A stretch of 64,000 bases of DNA from Bryobacter sp. CoA8 C33 (GTDB taxonomy: Bacteria; Acidobacteriota; Terriglobia; Bryobacterales; Bryobacteraceae), in NCBI GenBank assembly GCA_019931185.1, contig JAINDK010000018.1, positions 62,001-126,000 of the forward strand. The letters are read 5' to 3'. Below are positions 44,785 to 54,452 of this stretch, piece by piece. The notes under the pieces were generated by a model that saw nothing but the letters and a program-made list of their open reading frames with translations, did not search any database and was not told the origin of the DNA. Each line of letters starts with the position of its first letter. The stretch's first letter is position 1. Made by a program: the position numbers and the translations under genes.

Positions 44785-46053
44785 CTAGCGCGGGTTCTCC
44801 GCGCGTCCCCCCGCCGGCCTTGTCGTGCCGCTCAGTTTCACCACATCCGCGTCCCGCCCCGCCGGAATCGCAATTTCCATGAACCCGACGTTCATTTCTT
44901 CCCAACTTTGGTCACCCCAGTAAATTGTTTTTGTCGCGTCCGGATTGAAGCGATTGTTCGCCGAGTTATCAAACCAACCCGTGCACTGCAGCGTGTCCCC
45001 TTTTCTCAGTAGCAGTGGTTCCTTGAAAAAATATGTCGTCTGCCAGTTGAAGTCATAACGCGGCACATCCAGCAGCCTGCGAGTCCCGTTTAACTCGATT
45101 CGGTATGCCTTCCCCCGCAGGTGCATATGCGGCTGCATGCTGACCAGTTTCGCCTCATCGAGTAGTGTCGCCGATACTCTGGACTCATAATTCGCCTCCC
45201 CTGGCGGAATTACCAAATTGGCATCGGCAGGGGAAATCGTCAGTACTCGCTCCCGCGGTGCGCTCCGCGCAAAATACAAACCGAGTTCCGAGGAATCCCG
45301 CGTCGCCTTGCCATTTGCCGTGTAATGAATCTCAAAGACCATGTCCGACCCCGCCCGAATCAGCTTCGCCCGCCCGGCGCCCCATCCCTGCGGTTGATAA
45401 CCAGGCTCATAGCCCAACAGCAATTCCCGGCGGTCGATTTCTCTCTCCTCTGGCCGCCTTGCCGCCCGCTCTGCCCGCGAGGCGACATACAATTGTCCCA
45501 CCGGCGCCTCCCGCACATAGCTCGACCCCGGCGGCCTCACAAAAGCATTGATGTGGTGCACCACCTGCGTCTGATCGATCTTCCATTCCGCCGCCGCAAT
45601 CCAACGGTCCGTCTCGAAATTCAGCCGCGACACCAGAAAAGTGTATTGCAGCGTCCCCGCCGCCGGGATCTCCGCCGCCGGTATCCTCAGGATCAAATCC
45701 GGCGTGCCCAATTGCCAGCCTGCCGCTGCTCGTGGCGGAGTCAAGATGAAGTTCTGTTTAGATAGATCCGGCGAATCGAGCCAAGTCAGCAAAGTTTTTT
45801 TCTCCCCTTCCGTCAGCGCTCGTACCTGCGCCAGATGCTCCGAGGAAGCCTCATCCGCATGCCAGGGTGGCATCGTTCCTTTGCGGATCGACTGGCTCAT
45901 CGCCTTGGCCCAGGGCCGGATCGCACGCACGGAATCAAAGGCCATCGGTGCAATTCCTCCCGCCTGGTGGCAGGCCATACACCGGGCCTCGACGATCCGC
46001 GCACCCTCCGGCAAAACTCCCGCAACCAGCATAAATAGAACTGCTGTCACCAT
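44785..46053 (-). CDS. Cytochrome c / copper type-II monooxygenase-like fusion
   Basis: The 422-residue exported protein has a heme-binding CMACH at residues 25-29 in a short cytochrome domain (MPPWHADE follows). The rest, about 105-400, resembles the two-domain copper core of peptidylglycine and dopamine monooxygenases. The ligand order is kept: H166-H167 (VVHHINAF), H243 (FEIHYTANG), H309 and H311 (MQPHMHLRGK) and a Met near 387 (EEMNVGFME). Known enzymes hydroxylate C-H bonds using ascorbate; here the fused heme domain could be the electron donor. The substrate is unknown. Start ATG 46053 is preferred over TTG 46059. Confidence 0.85.
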   Translation of the reverse strand: MVTAVLFMLVAGVLPEGARIVEARCMACHQAGGIAPMAFDSVRAIRPWAKAMSQSIRKGTMPPWHADEASSEHLAQVRALTEGEKKTLLTWLDSPDLSKQNFILTPPRAAAGWQLGTPDLILRIPAAEIPAAGTLQYTFLVSRLNFETDRWIAAAEWKIDQTQVVHHINAFVRPPGSSYVREAPVGQLYVASRAERAARRPEEREIDRRELLLGYEPGYQPQGWGAGRAKLIRAGSDMVFEIHYTANGKATRDSSELGLYFARSAPRERVLTISPADANLVIPPGEANYESRVSATLLDEAKLVSMQPHMHLRGKAYRIELNGTRRLLDVPRYDFNWQTTYFFKEPLLLRKGDTLQCTGWFDNSANNRFNPDATKTIYWGDQSWEEMNVGFMEIAIPAGRDADVVKLSGTTRPAGGRAENPR

Positions 46054-46157
46054 GCCCAAACAATACCAGACTGTAACAGCGAAATGAATTTCATTCTGGA
46101 AATCAGCCCGAGGCTGTTGTACACTCTCTGGAGATTGATTCGTCCGGAGGTGTAAAC

Positions 46158-46173
46158 CTATGAAAAATCATAG
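46158..46173. promoter_or_regulatory. Palindrome CTATGA-AAAA-TCATAG before TonB receptor 4
   Basis: This 6-bp-arm perfect inverted repeat overlaps the start of a possible leader peptide and lies 28 bp upstream of the receptor start. A second one, aatgaa-t-ttcatt at 46083-46095, lies further upstream. Either could be an operator for the receptor or the divergent monooxygenase gene. Confidence 0.4.
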
Positions 46174-46189
46174 AGTTGGCTTCCAATAA
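46160..46189 (+). CDS. Possible nine-residue leader peptide of TonB receptor 4
   Basis: ATG 46160 opens a nine-codon frame (MKNHRVGFQ, TAA at 46187-46189) that has a better Shine-Dalgarno (GGAGGT, eight bases upstream) than most genes here. It ends eleven bases before the receptor start, which has its own AGAGGTG. Such short upstream frames can couple or attenuate translation. It could also be a chance ATG. Confidence 0.4.
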   Translation: MKNHRVGFQ

Positions 46190-46200
46190 TCAGAGGTGAA

Positions 46201-49200
46201 ATGACACGAACGAAAATGACCACGTGGTTGATAGGGCTCGTACTGAGTTGTGGTCTGGCCTTAGGCCAGGTTGCGACCGGTTCCTTGAGCGGAACGATAA
46301 CCGATGCCAACGGCGCTTCCGTGCCTGGCGCAAAGCTGGTAATCACCAGCAAGGATACCGGCACCAAGATCGAGGCGGCCAGTTCTGACGCCGGCCTCTA
46401 CGTTTTCCCTGCCGTGCCTGCTGGCGCTTGGACCCTCACGGCTGAAAAGAATGGCTTCAAGAAGCTGACTCGCTCGGGCATCGAAGTCCGCATCGCTCAA
46501 CGGCTTGACCTTGACCTGAAGCTGGAAGTCGGCGATGTCCAGCAAACAATCGAAGTTACGGCGGAGACGCCGCTTCTCGAAACCTCAACCAGCGACAAGA
46601 GCGCTGTTTTCTCCCCCAAGTTCATGAATGAAGTGCCCCTGTTCACAGGCGCTATCCGTAACCCCCGCAGTTTCATCAGCTATCTGCCCGGTGTCAATGC
46701 CGGTGCCGAACTGAGTGTCAGCGGCTCCGGTGGCCGCGCCCAGGAAGTGCAGATCGACGGCGCTTCGCTCATCATTCCCGAATCGGGCGGCACTGTCTTC
46801 AACATGCCTTCCGCCGAAATGTTCCAGGAATTCAAGATGACCACCGCGGCCTTCTCCGCCGAGTACGGCCGTTTCGGTGGCGGCGTGGAATCCTACGCCA
46901 CCAAGAGCGGCAGCAACTGGTTCCACGGCACTGCCTTCTTGAACATGCGCCGCGACATCTGGAACGCCAACGCCTGGGCCCGCAATGCGAGTACCAACCC
47001 GGCGACCAGCTTCCGTCCGAAAGAGCGCCAAAATGAAATCGGTGGCGCCGGCGGTGGCCCCGTCTACATCCCTAAGGTTTATGACGGCCGTAACAAGAGC
47101 TTTTTTTATTACACCTATACCCAGCGTCTGCTGCCCGCCAACATTAGTTTCCCGGTCAGCACTGTGCCAACGGCGCTGATGAAGCAGGGCAACTTCTCCC
47201 AGTTGGGCAACCAGCTCATCTATGACCCGGCCACCACCTCCGGTAATGACCGCCAGCCCTTCCCCGGCAACATCATTCCTCAGAGCCGATTCACTCGCGT
47301 TGCCCGTAACCTGATCCCACTGATTCCCGATCCCACAAGAGCCAGGGACGCAGCCGGTGGTCTGTATGACTTCGTAAACACGCAGGTCATCGACCAGAGT
47401 ATCTGGAGCATCAAGGCCGACCACAATTTCACCACGACGAACCGTCTAAGCTTCTTCCTCAGCCGGGAAGATGGTGGAAACTCGGATACAACGAATTTTG
47501 CCGGTCCGATCGGAAATGGTCTGGGCAGAAATACGCAGAAGCCTTACAACGTGCGTGTGAACCACGACTACAGCTTCTCTCCCGCTTTGTTCATGCACAC
47601 CACCTTCGGATATTCCGCGCAGCGGCAAGGCTGGGACAACCCTGCTCAGGCCGGAGCCGCTTCTCGCTTGGGGATCCCCGGTCTCAGTGGTCTTGCTGAC
47701 GCCATGCCGCGTATCCAGTTTCGCGGCCAGGCTGGCCTCACGCCCTATGGCGTTCAGGATGGCAAAGTGGGCCAGGGCGGTCAGGACAATGACACGCTCA
47801 TGATCACCCAGGGCTACACCTGGCTTAAGGGCAAGCATGAGATCAAGTTCGGCTGGGACTGGCGCGCACTCTCCACCTTTGGCTTCGACCTCGCCGGATC
47901 GAACGGTCTCTACATCTTCAACCGTCTCCAGACTGCCGTTCCGAACTCCTCTAGCGGTAGTGGGCACGAATTCGCCAGCCTTCTTCTGGGTGCGGTTCAG
48001 GAAGCGACCAGCACCGTGCTGCCGATCCTCCTCGACCAAGTCGAGTACCGCTACACCTCCGGTTACATCCAGGACAACTGGCGCATCTCCAAGAAACTCA
48101 CCCTGAATCTCGGTATGCGCTATGAAGTCCCCATCGGCTGGCACATCGGGAATGGCAATTTCTCTGGCTTTGATCCGACGAAGCCGAACCCCGGCGCGGG
48201 CAACCTTCCCGGTGCTCTCGTATTCTATGGCAACGGTCCGGGCCGCACCGGCCAGATTCGCCCCTACAAGACTGACTGGTCCAACATCGGCCCACGCCTT
48301 GGTTTTGCCTATCAATTGGGATCCAATACCGTGATTCGTGGCGGCTGGGGTATCTACTACCAGACCCTCGGCAACGGTGGCTGTGGCTGCCGTCAGGGTT
48401 TTGCCAACACCAACGCTCTTGTCAGCACAGACTCGAACCCCATCCTCAATTGGGACGGCGGCATTCCTGTTAGCTCCAATTTCCGTCCCCCGCCACTGCT
48501 CGATCCGACTTTGTCGAACTTCCAAAATATCGACTTTTTCCACCCGAACTACGGTCGTGCTCCTCGTATCTACAACTGGAACTTGAATATCCAGCACACC
48601 GTCAAGGGCTTCCTCCTCGATGTGGCTTATGTCGGCAACCGCGGCAATGGTCTGAACTCCACGATCAACCAGAACCAGTTGCCCGCCAGCGAGCTTGCCA
48701 AGGGTAGCCTCCTGACGCAGCCTGTTGCTTCCGCCACGGCTCAGGCAGCAGGCGTTCGTTTGCCCTACGCTGGCTTCCCCACCAATCGCACCGTCGCTCA
48801 GTCCCTGCGTCCTTATCCGCAGTATCTGGACGTCATCGGTCGCAACACCGGTCAAGGTCAGACCTGGTATGACAGCCTTCAGACCAAAGTGGAACGCCGC
48901 TTCGGTAACTTCCAGTTGCTCGCTTCCTACACTTGGTCGAAGTCGCTGGCCAACTCGCACTTCCGCCAGATCTTCAGCCAGCAGTTCAATATCGGTGCTC
49001 AGGATGCCTACAACCTCAAGGACATGAAGAGCTACAACCCGTTTGACCAGCCGCATGTTTTCAACGTTGTCTGGACCTACGACATGCCCTTCGGCAAAGG
49101 TAAGAAGTTCCTCGGCACCTCGCCCCTGCTGGTCAACCGGCTGGTCAGTGGCTGGGTTGTCAGCGGCGCCCAGCGTTACTACTCGGGTAACCTGATCCAG

Positions 49201-49677
49201 ATCGTCACTCCGGGTAACCCGCTTGGCCAGATCTTGTTCTCCACGGCTACCAAGGCCGTCCGGAACAACGTCGATATCCGTACCGGTGCCAGCTATGGTG
49301 ACCTCGATCCGAACAACCCGAATGTCCGTTGGCTTGCGCCGCGATCCTTTTCTTCTGCCGCTGCGTTCACGCTTGGTGACGCCGCTCTCTACCACGGTGA
49401 CTTCCGGCAACCAGCTATCGCATTCGAAAACATCGGTATCTCTAAGCAGACAGTTCTCTGGCAAAATGAAAAAAACCCTGTTATTTTGTCCTACCGAGCT
49501 GATGCCTTCAACCTTTTTAACCGAACCCGGTTCGGTGGTGTGAATGGAGTGATTTCAGACATCCAAACAGTCACACCGGACAACCCATTTGGCTATGGCA
49601 ATCGAGCCTTTGGCCGTCCCACCGGTCCTCAGGTTGGCGCCCGCGCGATCACCATGGGCCTGCGTCTCACCTTCTAA
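46201..49677 (+). CDS. Oar-like TonB-dependent receptor (4)
   Basis: The 1158-residue protein has a leader (about 1-23: TTWLIGLVLSCGLALGQ), a carboxypeptidase-regulatory-like domain (TGSLSGTITDANGASVPGAK), a plug (QTIEVTAETPLLETSTSDKS, VQIDGASLIIPESGG) and a long barrel ending ITMGLRLTF. AGAGGTG lies just before ATG 46201. The plug lacks the ELPLNGRN motif of receptors 2 and 3 and reads NEVPLFTGAIRNPRSF instead, so it belongs to another subgroup. It is divergent from the cytochrome/copper monooxygenase gene and ends at a strong terminator. Confidence 0.94.
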   Translation: MTRTKMTTWLIGLVLSCGLALGQVATGSLSGTITDANGASVPGAKLVITSKDTGTKIEAASSDAGLYVFPAVPAGAWTLTAEKNGFKKLTRSGIEVRIAQRLDLDLKLEVGDVQQTIEVTAETPLLETSTSDKSAVFSPKFMNEVPLFTGAIRNPRSFISYLPGVNAGAELSVSGSGGRAQEVQIDGASLIIPESGGTVFNMPSAEMFQEFKMTTAAFSAEYGRFGGGVESYATKSGSNWFHGTAFLNMRRDIWNANAWARNASTNPATSFRPKERQNEIGGAGGGPVYIPKVYDGRNKSFFYYTYTQRLLPANISFPVSTVPTALMKQGNFSQLGNQLIYDPATTSGNDRQPFPGNIIPQSRFTRVARNLIPLIPDPTRARDAAGGLYDFVNTQVIDQSIWSIKADHNFTTTNRLSFFLSREDGGNSDTTNFAGPIGNGLGRNTQKPYNVRVNHDYSFSPALFMHTTFGYSAQRQGWDNPAQAGAASRLGIPGLSGLADAMPRIQFRGQAGLTPYGVQDGKVGQGGQDNDTLMITQGYTWLKGKHEIKFGWDWRALSTFGFDLAGSNGLYIFNRLQTAVPNSSSGSGHEFASLLLGAVQEATSTVLPILLDQVEYRYTSGYIQDNWRISKKLTLNLGMRYEVPIGWHIGNGNFSGFDPTKPNPGAGNLPGALVFYGNGPGRTGQIRPYKTDWSNIGPRLGFAYQLGSNTVIRGGWGIYYQTLGNGGCGCRQGFANTNALVSTDSNPILNWDGGIPVSSNFRPPPLLDPTLSNFQNIDFFHPNYGRAPRIYNWNLNIQHTVKGFLLDVAYVGNRGNGLNSTINQNQLPASELAKGSLLTQPVASATAQAAGVRLPYAGFPTNRTVAQSLRPYPQYLDVIGRNTGQGQTWYDSLQTKVERRFGNFQLLASYTWSKSLANSHFRQIFSQQFNIGAQDAYNLKDMKSYNPFDQPHVFNVVWTYDMPFGKGKKFLGTSPLLVNRLVSGWVVSGAQRYYSGNLIQIVTPGNPLGQILFSTATKAVRNNVDIRTGASYGDLDPNNPNVRWLAPRSFSSAAAFTLGDAALYHGDFRQPAIAFENIGISKQTVLWQNEKNPVILSYRADAFNLFNRTRFGGVNGVISDIQTVTPDNPFGYGNRAFGRPTGPQVGARAITMGLRLTF

Positions 49678-49700
49678 CCTTCGCGTAAGCGAAGCAACCA

Positions 49701-49735
49701 GGGGCTCATCCTTCGGGATGAGCCCCTTTCTTTTT
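49701..49735 (+). terminator. Intrinsic terminator of TonB receptor 4 (TTCG loop)
   Basis: An 11-bp perfect stem (ggggctcatcc at 49701-49711 and ggatgagcccc at 49716-49726) with loop TTCG is followed by TTTCTTTTT. It lies 24 bp after the receptor stop. Confidence 0.93.
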
Positions 49736-52052
49736 ACCGGATTGCCATCGTCACTCCGCTCTGCGAATCCACGCCTCCGATATTGACCAATACCGGCACC
49801 GCCGCCCCCGTCGGCGCGCTGCTCGGCACGGTTACATTTACCTGCAACAAGCCTGGAACACTCCCCGGGGGTGACACCGCTCCAGCGACACTCGCGGCAA
49901 TACCGCCAATCGTCACACTGACACTCGCCGATGGTGTCACCGCAGGAGTGGCCGGAATCAGATTGGAGGCCGCCGTCCCTGGCGCAAGCAGTGACGCATT
50001 CGTTGTCCCAATCCCATTCACGTACAAAACCACGATGCCTCCTTTGGTCGCCGCACTTGCGTTTGAGTTCAACGAATAGTCACCCGTCGTCGCATTGAAA
50101 TTCAGAATCGCTCCCTGTCCCCGGCCGGATGCATCCGTCGTATAGACGCCCGGTGTAGTCGGCGCTACTGCCAGTGTGAACGGCTGTGAACTCAACCCGT
50201 TGTAGCTCAGGAGCAAATCCGCCGACGCTCCAGAGATGTTGTAAGGGACAATCACGCTCACCTGTTTGGCACTGGTGTACAAAACCGGTGCCGCGACCCC
50301 GCCGATTGTGACTGAGGTAGCTGGTCCTGTTGCTGGCAGCACATTCGGTATTTGCGGCGCCGGCACGGCTGGATTGAACAGGGTCAGGCTCGCCGGTCCT
50401 AGCCCCAGACCGAAGATCGTAATAATCTGCCCCGGAGAAATTGTCCCCTGGTTGTAGCTGGCCGAATCGACCACGGCATTCACTTGTGGCCGTGGCCCGA
50501 ATACTTGAAATTGAGCCTCCGAGGAAGTTCCGCCACCCGGGTTTGGTGTCGAGACTGCCATCCGCAGATAACCTGGAGTCAGAAGAAACGAAGCCGGGAC
50601 CGTCACCAGCATCGCATTCTCCCCGGCTTGCCTTGCCGTCAGCGGCCCCTGTAGGCCTGTTGTACTCGGAGTCCCCGCCAGCACTCCGGTTGAGGAGTTG
50701 ATCGTCATGCCGGTGGGAAGTGCTTGCGCTGACCAGGTCAAGGTGCTACCCACGGCCGCGCCCAAGGCCACCGCTGCGTTACCGCCTGCGTAAGCGCTAC
50801 CCATCGTACCCGCTGCAAGAGCATTGGTTGGCCCGGCGATCCGCAAGGAACTGATCGTTGCCGGCAGAATATTCATTTTGAAGTGCATGTAGCTGATAGA
50901 ACTTACCGGACTCGTTGAGTCCTCTAATTCCAGCGTGAAAAAATACGTCCCCGCCGCCGTCGGTGTCCCCTGTAGTTGGGCGCCGCTCAAGCTTACTCCC
51001 GGGGGCAGTTGCCCGCTTCGCAGCCGCCAGGTGTACGGCGCCGTTCCTCCCACGGCTGTCAGCGGAATCGGCGCCAGCGCCAGGCTGACCCTCCCTCCGG
51101 GTAGGGGCGAACCCATCGGGATTCTTAGCCCTGTTGCCGTATTCGTATAAACCGGAATGAAGAAACTCTCCGTCGTCGTGGATGTTCCATCGGTGACCGT
51201 GATCGTTGACTCAGCGGTGAACCCAGTAGCCGATACCGTTGAGTTCGAGAAGTAATTCTCCCCGTACAAGGTCACAAAACTTTGCGCCGATTGCTGAATC
51301 ACGCCCAACGGCCAGGTGCTGAAAACATTCGGCGGCGCAGCCACCACATTCAACGTCACCGGTAGTGTGATCTGCGGATTCGAAGCACCCGTTGAGCGAA
51401 TCGTCACACTGGCCGTATAGCTACGCGGTGCAAGCCCCGTCGGGTCTACTGATACCGTAATTGAATTCAATAGCCCAGCCAGTGTGATATTTCCTGTCGG
51501 GCTTACCCGCAGCCAAGGCGCCCCCTGTACTGCCAGCGTCGCCGCCGTCGCCGCTCCTGTATTCGAAAGAATGAAGGTACTCGTCAGAGCCGGATTACCC
51601 GTCACCGGCAACCCGGTCGTGTATTGAAACGTCAACGACGTAGGGGACAGGGTAATCGCCGGCGGCGGCGTACCCACCACCAGTGTTACTGCCACAGCCG
51701 TCGTCGGTGGCGGTGTCCCTGTCGTTCCCGTGATCGTGATCGTCCCGGTATAGGTGCCCGCCGCCAGCCCCGTTGGATTTACCTGCACGCTGACGGTCTG
51801 CGGCGCCCGCCCGCTCTGTGCCGAAACCAACAGCCATCCCGCAAAATGAGGTGCCGGCCCACTGATCGCTACCGTAAAGCTCGCCCCTGCCGGCGCGCTC
51901 TGCACGTTCACATTTTGTGCCTGTGGTAACGTTGTCGATCCCACTGTCGCCTGAAAACGTAGCGTGCTTGCGTTCGTCGACAAAGTTTGCGAATACGACG
52001 GCATGAGAACACAGCCGAAAAGAAGAGAAAGAAGATAGGGGCGCGAGGACAT
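49734..52052 (-). CDS. Exported Ig-like repeat protein with Solibacter C-terminal domain (TIGR03437-like)
   Basis: The 772-residue protein has a signal peptide (MSSRPYLLSLLFGCVLMPSY), several beta-sandwich repeats with the BACON-like pattern (STLRFQATVGSTTLPQAQNV, SPTSLTFQYTTGLPVTGNPA), putative Ig domains (APYTWRLRSGQLPPGVSLSG) and a C-terminal region typical of TIGR03437 (ISPGQIITIFGLGLGP, VTIGGVAAPVLYTSAKQVSV, LQVNVTVPSSAPTGAAVPV). That domain is known almost only from Solibacter and relatives. It is probably a cell-surface or secreted adhesion protein. Start ATG 52052 has GAGGGAG eight bases upstream; GTG 52058 is an alternative. Confidence 0.9.
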   Translation of the reverse strand: MSSRPYLLSLLFGCVLMPSYSQTLSTNASTLRFQATVGSTTLPQAQNVNVQSAPAGASFTVAISGPAPHFAGWLLVSAQSGRAPQTVSVQVNPTGLAAGTYTGTITITGTTGTPPPTTAVAVTLVVGTPPPAITLSPTSLTFQYTTGLPVTGNPALTSTFILSNTGAATAATLAVQGAPWLRVSPTGNITLAGLLNSITVSVDPTGLAPRSYTASVTIRSTGASNPQITLPVTLNVVAAPPNVFSTWPLGVIQQSAQSFVTLYGENYFSNSTVSATGFTAESTITVTDGTSTTTESFFIPVYTNTATGLRIPMGSPLPGGRVSLALAPIPLTAVGGTAPYTWRLRSGQLPPGVSLSGAQLQGTPTAAGTYFFTLELEDSTSPVSSISYMHFKMNILPATISSLRIAGPTNALAAGTMGSAYAGGNAAVALGAAVGSTLTWSAQALPTGMTINSSTGVLAGTPSTTGLQGPLTARQAGENAMLVTVPASFLLTPGYLRMAVSTPNPGGGTSSEAQFQVFGPRPQVNAVVDSASYNQGTISPGQIITIFGLGLGPASLTLFNPAVPAPQIPNVLPATGPATSVTIGGVAAPVLYTSAKQVSVIVPYNISGASADLLLSYNGLSSQPFTLAVAPTTPGVYTTDASGRGQGAILNFNATTGDYSLNSNASAATKGGIVVLYVNGIGTTNASLLAPGTAASNLIPATPAVTPSASVSVTIGGIAASVAGAVSPPGSVPGLLQVNVTVPSSAPTGAAVPVLVNIGGVDSQSGVTMAIR

Positions 52053-52139
52053 AAACACTACTCCCTCGATCTATCGACAAGTAAGTGATTCACTGCATTG
52101 ACCCAAAGCATTTTGAAGGAATACCCCCGGTAGCATAAA

Positions 52140-54452
52140 ATGAAGCAAATCCAATCTCCTATGCGAACTTTCCTCTGCTTGGGGCTCCTTCTGGCTCTTG
52201 GCCTATCCCACGGGCAGACAGCTGACTTTCATTCCGCCGTCAAACCCGTACTCCAGAAAACCTGCTCTCCCTGCCACAACGAGCGCAACCCCTCCGGCAG
52301 CGTCAACATTGCTCCCTTTACCGAGCCCTCCTCTGTTGCCGCCTATCGTGATGAGTGGGAGCGAATCCTCAACAAAATCCGTAGCGGCGAAATGCCCCCA
52401 AAGGGCTTCCCCCGCCCCGAGCAGGCGCGCATCGATGCCCTCCTGGCCTATGTGCAGCGTGAATTTGAAAGCGCCGATGCCCGCATTGCCCCCGACCCCG
52501 GTCGTGTCACTGCCCGTCGCCTCAACCGCGCGGAATACACGAACACCATCCGCGACCTGCTTGGTGTCGAATTCCGCGCTGATCAGGACTTCCCTACCGA
52601 CGATAGCGGTCACGGCTTTGACAACATCGGCGATGTCCTCACCATATCTCCACTTCTCATGGAGAAGTACTTGAGCGCCGCCGAAAAGATTGCCGCTCGT
52701 GCCCTCGGCCTCGACCCTCTTCCCAAGAAGCCCATCGAGTTTGAGCTCCACTTGAAGGACAAGAAGATCCGCCGCGTCGCCCCGAGCCTCATTGAGGCTA
52801 GCCACCGTGTCGAGTGGGATGGCGAGTACGATATCGAAATTGGCCTCCCTGGCGAGCGCATCAATGGTGCTCCCGTCCAGCTTGGCTTCTGGATGGACGG
52901 CAAACTCCTCCATACCCGTATGGCTGAAACAAAGCCGAGTGGGCTGGTCTACTTCAACCCTTACTCCTCGGAACGATTCCGTCTCTTCCTCCCAGCGGGT
53001 GAACATAAGTTCCGCGCTGGTTTTATCGACGATGACTTCATCAGGACCTTGGCTCCGGACGACCTCTACCGCGACAAGAAGAACAAGTTCCTCAATATGA
53101 TCAAACTCGTAGGCCCTTTTCCGGCCAAGGAGGAACCCGCCAGCCGCAAGGCAATTCTCATCTGTGACCCCCAAACCGGCCCGGGCTGCGTGGAAAAGAT
53201 CCTCAGCCGTCTGGCGCGCCGGGCCTGGCGCCGCCCGGTGACGGCCCCGGAGGTCCGGAAGCTGGCCAGCTTTGTGCGCCTAGCCCAGGCCGATGGCCAG
53301 CCGGTCGAGCAAGGCCTCCAGGTCGCTCTTACTGCTCTGCTCGTCTCCCCCCACTTCCTCTTCCGCATCGAGCGCGATCTCTATCCCAAGGATCCGGCGC
53401 GCACCCACCCCGTCACCGACCTCGAGCTGGCCTCCCGCCTGAGCTACTTTCTCTGGTCGTCGCTCCCCGATGAGGAACTGCTTCGACTCGCCGAACAGAA
53501 ACGCCTCCGTGCCCCCGGCATTCTCGAAGCGCAACTCAAGCGCATGCTTGCCGATCCGAAATCCGCTGCCCTCGCTGCTAACTTTGCCGGGCAGTGGCTC
53601 GAGACGCGCAACCTGACCAGCGTCAAACCCGACCCCAAGAAGTTTCCTGAATGGACGCCTGAATTGCGCGATGCCATGCAGGAAGAAACCAGACTCTTCT
53701 TTGAAGCCGTCTTGCGTGACAATCTCCCCATCCGCACCTTCCTCAACGCCGATTTCACATTCCTGAACAATACTCTCGCCAAGCACTACGGCATTCCCGG
53801 CGTCGAAGGCCCCGATTTCCGTCGCGTAACCCTCAGCCCGCGGACGCGCCGCGGCGGCGTCCTCACCCAGGCCAGCGTTCTCACCGTCTCCAGTTACCCC
53901 ACCCGTACCTCTCCCGTCATTCGTGGCAAGTTCATTTTGCAGAACATCTTCGGTGCGCCCCCTCCTCCTCCTCCTCCCGATGTTCCTTTGCTCGACGAAG
54001 ACCAGGTCGGCTCCCGCGGCCCCCTGCGCAATCAACTCGAGCAGCACCGCAGCAACGCCATGTGCGCCAGTTGCCACAACCGCATGGACACGCTCGGCTT
54101 TGCTCTCGAAAACTACGACGCCACCGGCAAGTGGCGCGATCAGGACTCCGGCTTCCTCATCGATGCAAGCGGTGTTCTTCCGAACGGCCGGCATTTCGCC
54201 AACCCCGCTGATCTCAAGCATGTGCTCGCCTCCGATATGGGCGAGTTCTCCCGCAATCTCACCGAAAAGATGCTGACTTACGCTCTCGGTCGCGGTCTCG
54301 AACGCTTCGACCGCAAGACCGTCGCCGCCATCCGTACCCGTCTCGAAGCCGATGACTTTCGCTTTCAGAGCTTAATATGGGAAGTAGTCCGCAGCTTGCC
54401 GTTCCAAAACCGGCGGGCCGAATTTGCCAAGGAAGAGGTAGCAAAGAAATGA
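52140..54452 (+). CDS. DUF1592-family protein with planctomycete-type cytochrome c domain (DUF1587/1592/1588/1585)
   Basis: The 770-residue protein has a leader, a heme-binding CSPCH near residue 43 (PVLQKTCSPCHNERNPSG), a DUF1587 segment (ARRLNRAEYTNTIRDLLGVE), a carbohydrate-binding-like middle, DUF1592 (ASRLSYFLWSSLPDEELL), DUF1588 with a second heme-like CASCH (MCASCHNRMDTLGFALENYD) and DUF1585 (GRGLERFDRKTVAAI). The order is that known from Planctomycetes and Acidobacteria. The biochemical role is unknown; a periplasmic redox protein is likely. Its stop overlaps the DUF1552 start (ATGA), the usual partner. Confidence 0.93.
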   Translation: MKQIQSPMRTFLCLGLLLALGLSHGQTADFHSAVKPVLQKTCSPCHNERNPSGSVNIAPFTEPSSVAAYRDEWERILNKIRSGEMPPKGFPRPEQARIDALLAYVQREFESADARIAPDPGRVTARRLNRAEYTNTIRDLLGVEFRADQDFPTDDSGHGFDNIGDVLTISPLLMEKYLSAAEKIAARALGLDPLPKKPIEFELHLKDKKIRRVAPSLIEASHRVEWDGEYDIEIGLPGERINGAPVQLGFWMDGKLLHTRMAETKPSGLVYFNPYSSERFRLFLPAGEHKFRAGFIDDDFIRTLAPDDLYRDKKNKFLNMIKLVGPFPAKEEPASRKAILICDPQTGPGCVEKILSRLARRAWRRPVTAPEVRKLASFVRLAQADGQPVEQGLQVALTALLVSPHFLFRIERDLYPKDPARTHPVTDLELASRLSYFLWSSLPDEELLRLAEQKRLRAPGILEAQLKRMLADPKSAALAANFAGQWLETRNLTSVKPDPKKFPEWTPELRDAMQEETRLFFEAVLRDNLPIRTFLNADFTFLNNTLAKHYGIPGVEGPDFRRVTLSPRTRRGGVLTQASVLTVSSYPTRTSPVIRGKFILQNIFGAPPPPPPPDVPLLDEDQVGSRGPLRNQLEQHRSNAMCASCHNRMDTLGFALENYDATGKWRDQDSGFLIDASGVLPNGRHFANPADLKHVLASDMGEFSRNLTEKMLTYALGRGLERFDRKTVAAIRTRLEADDFRFQSLIWEVVRSLPFQNRRAEFAKEEVAKK

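Noticed and set aside
47446-49464. Long minus-strand open frame opposite TonB receptor 4
   Set aside because: No recognisable motif; the plus strand encodes a complete receptor.
52203-54221. Two minus-strand open frames opposite the DUF1592 gene
   Set aside because: They lack signals and motifs; the plus strand carries heme sites and DUF motifs in the right order.
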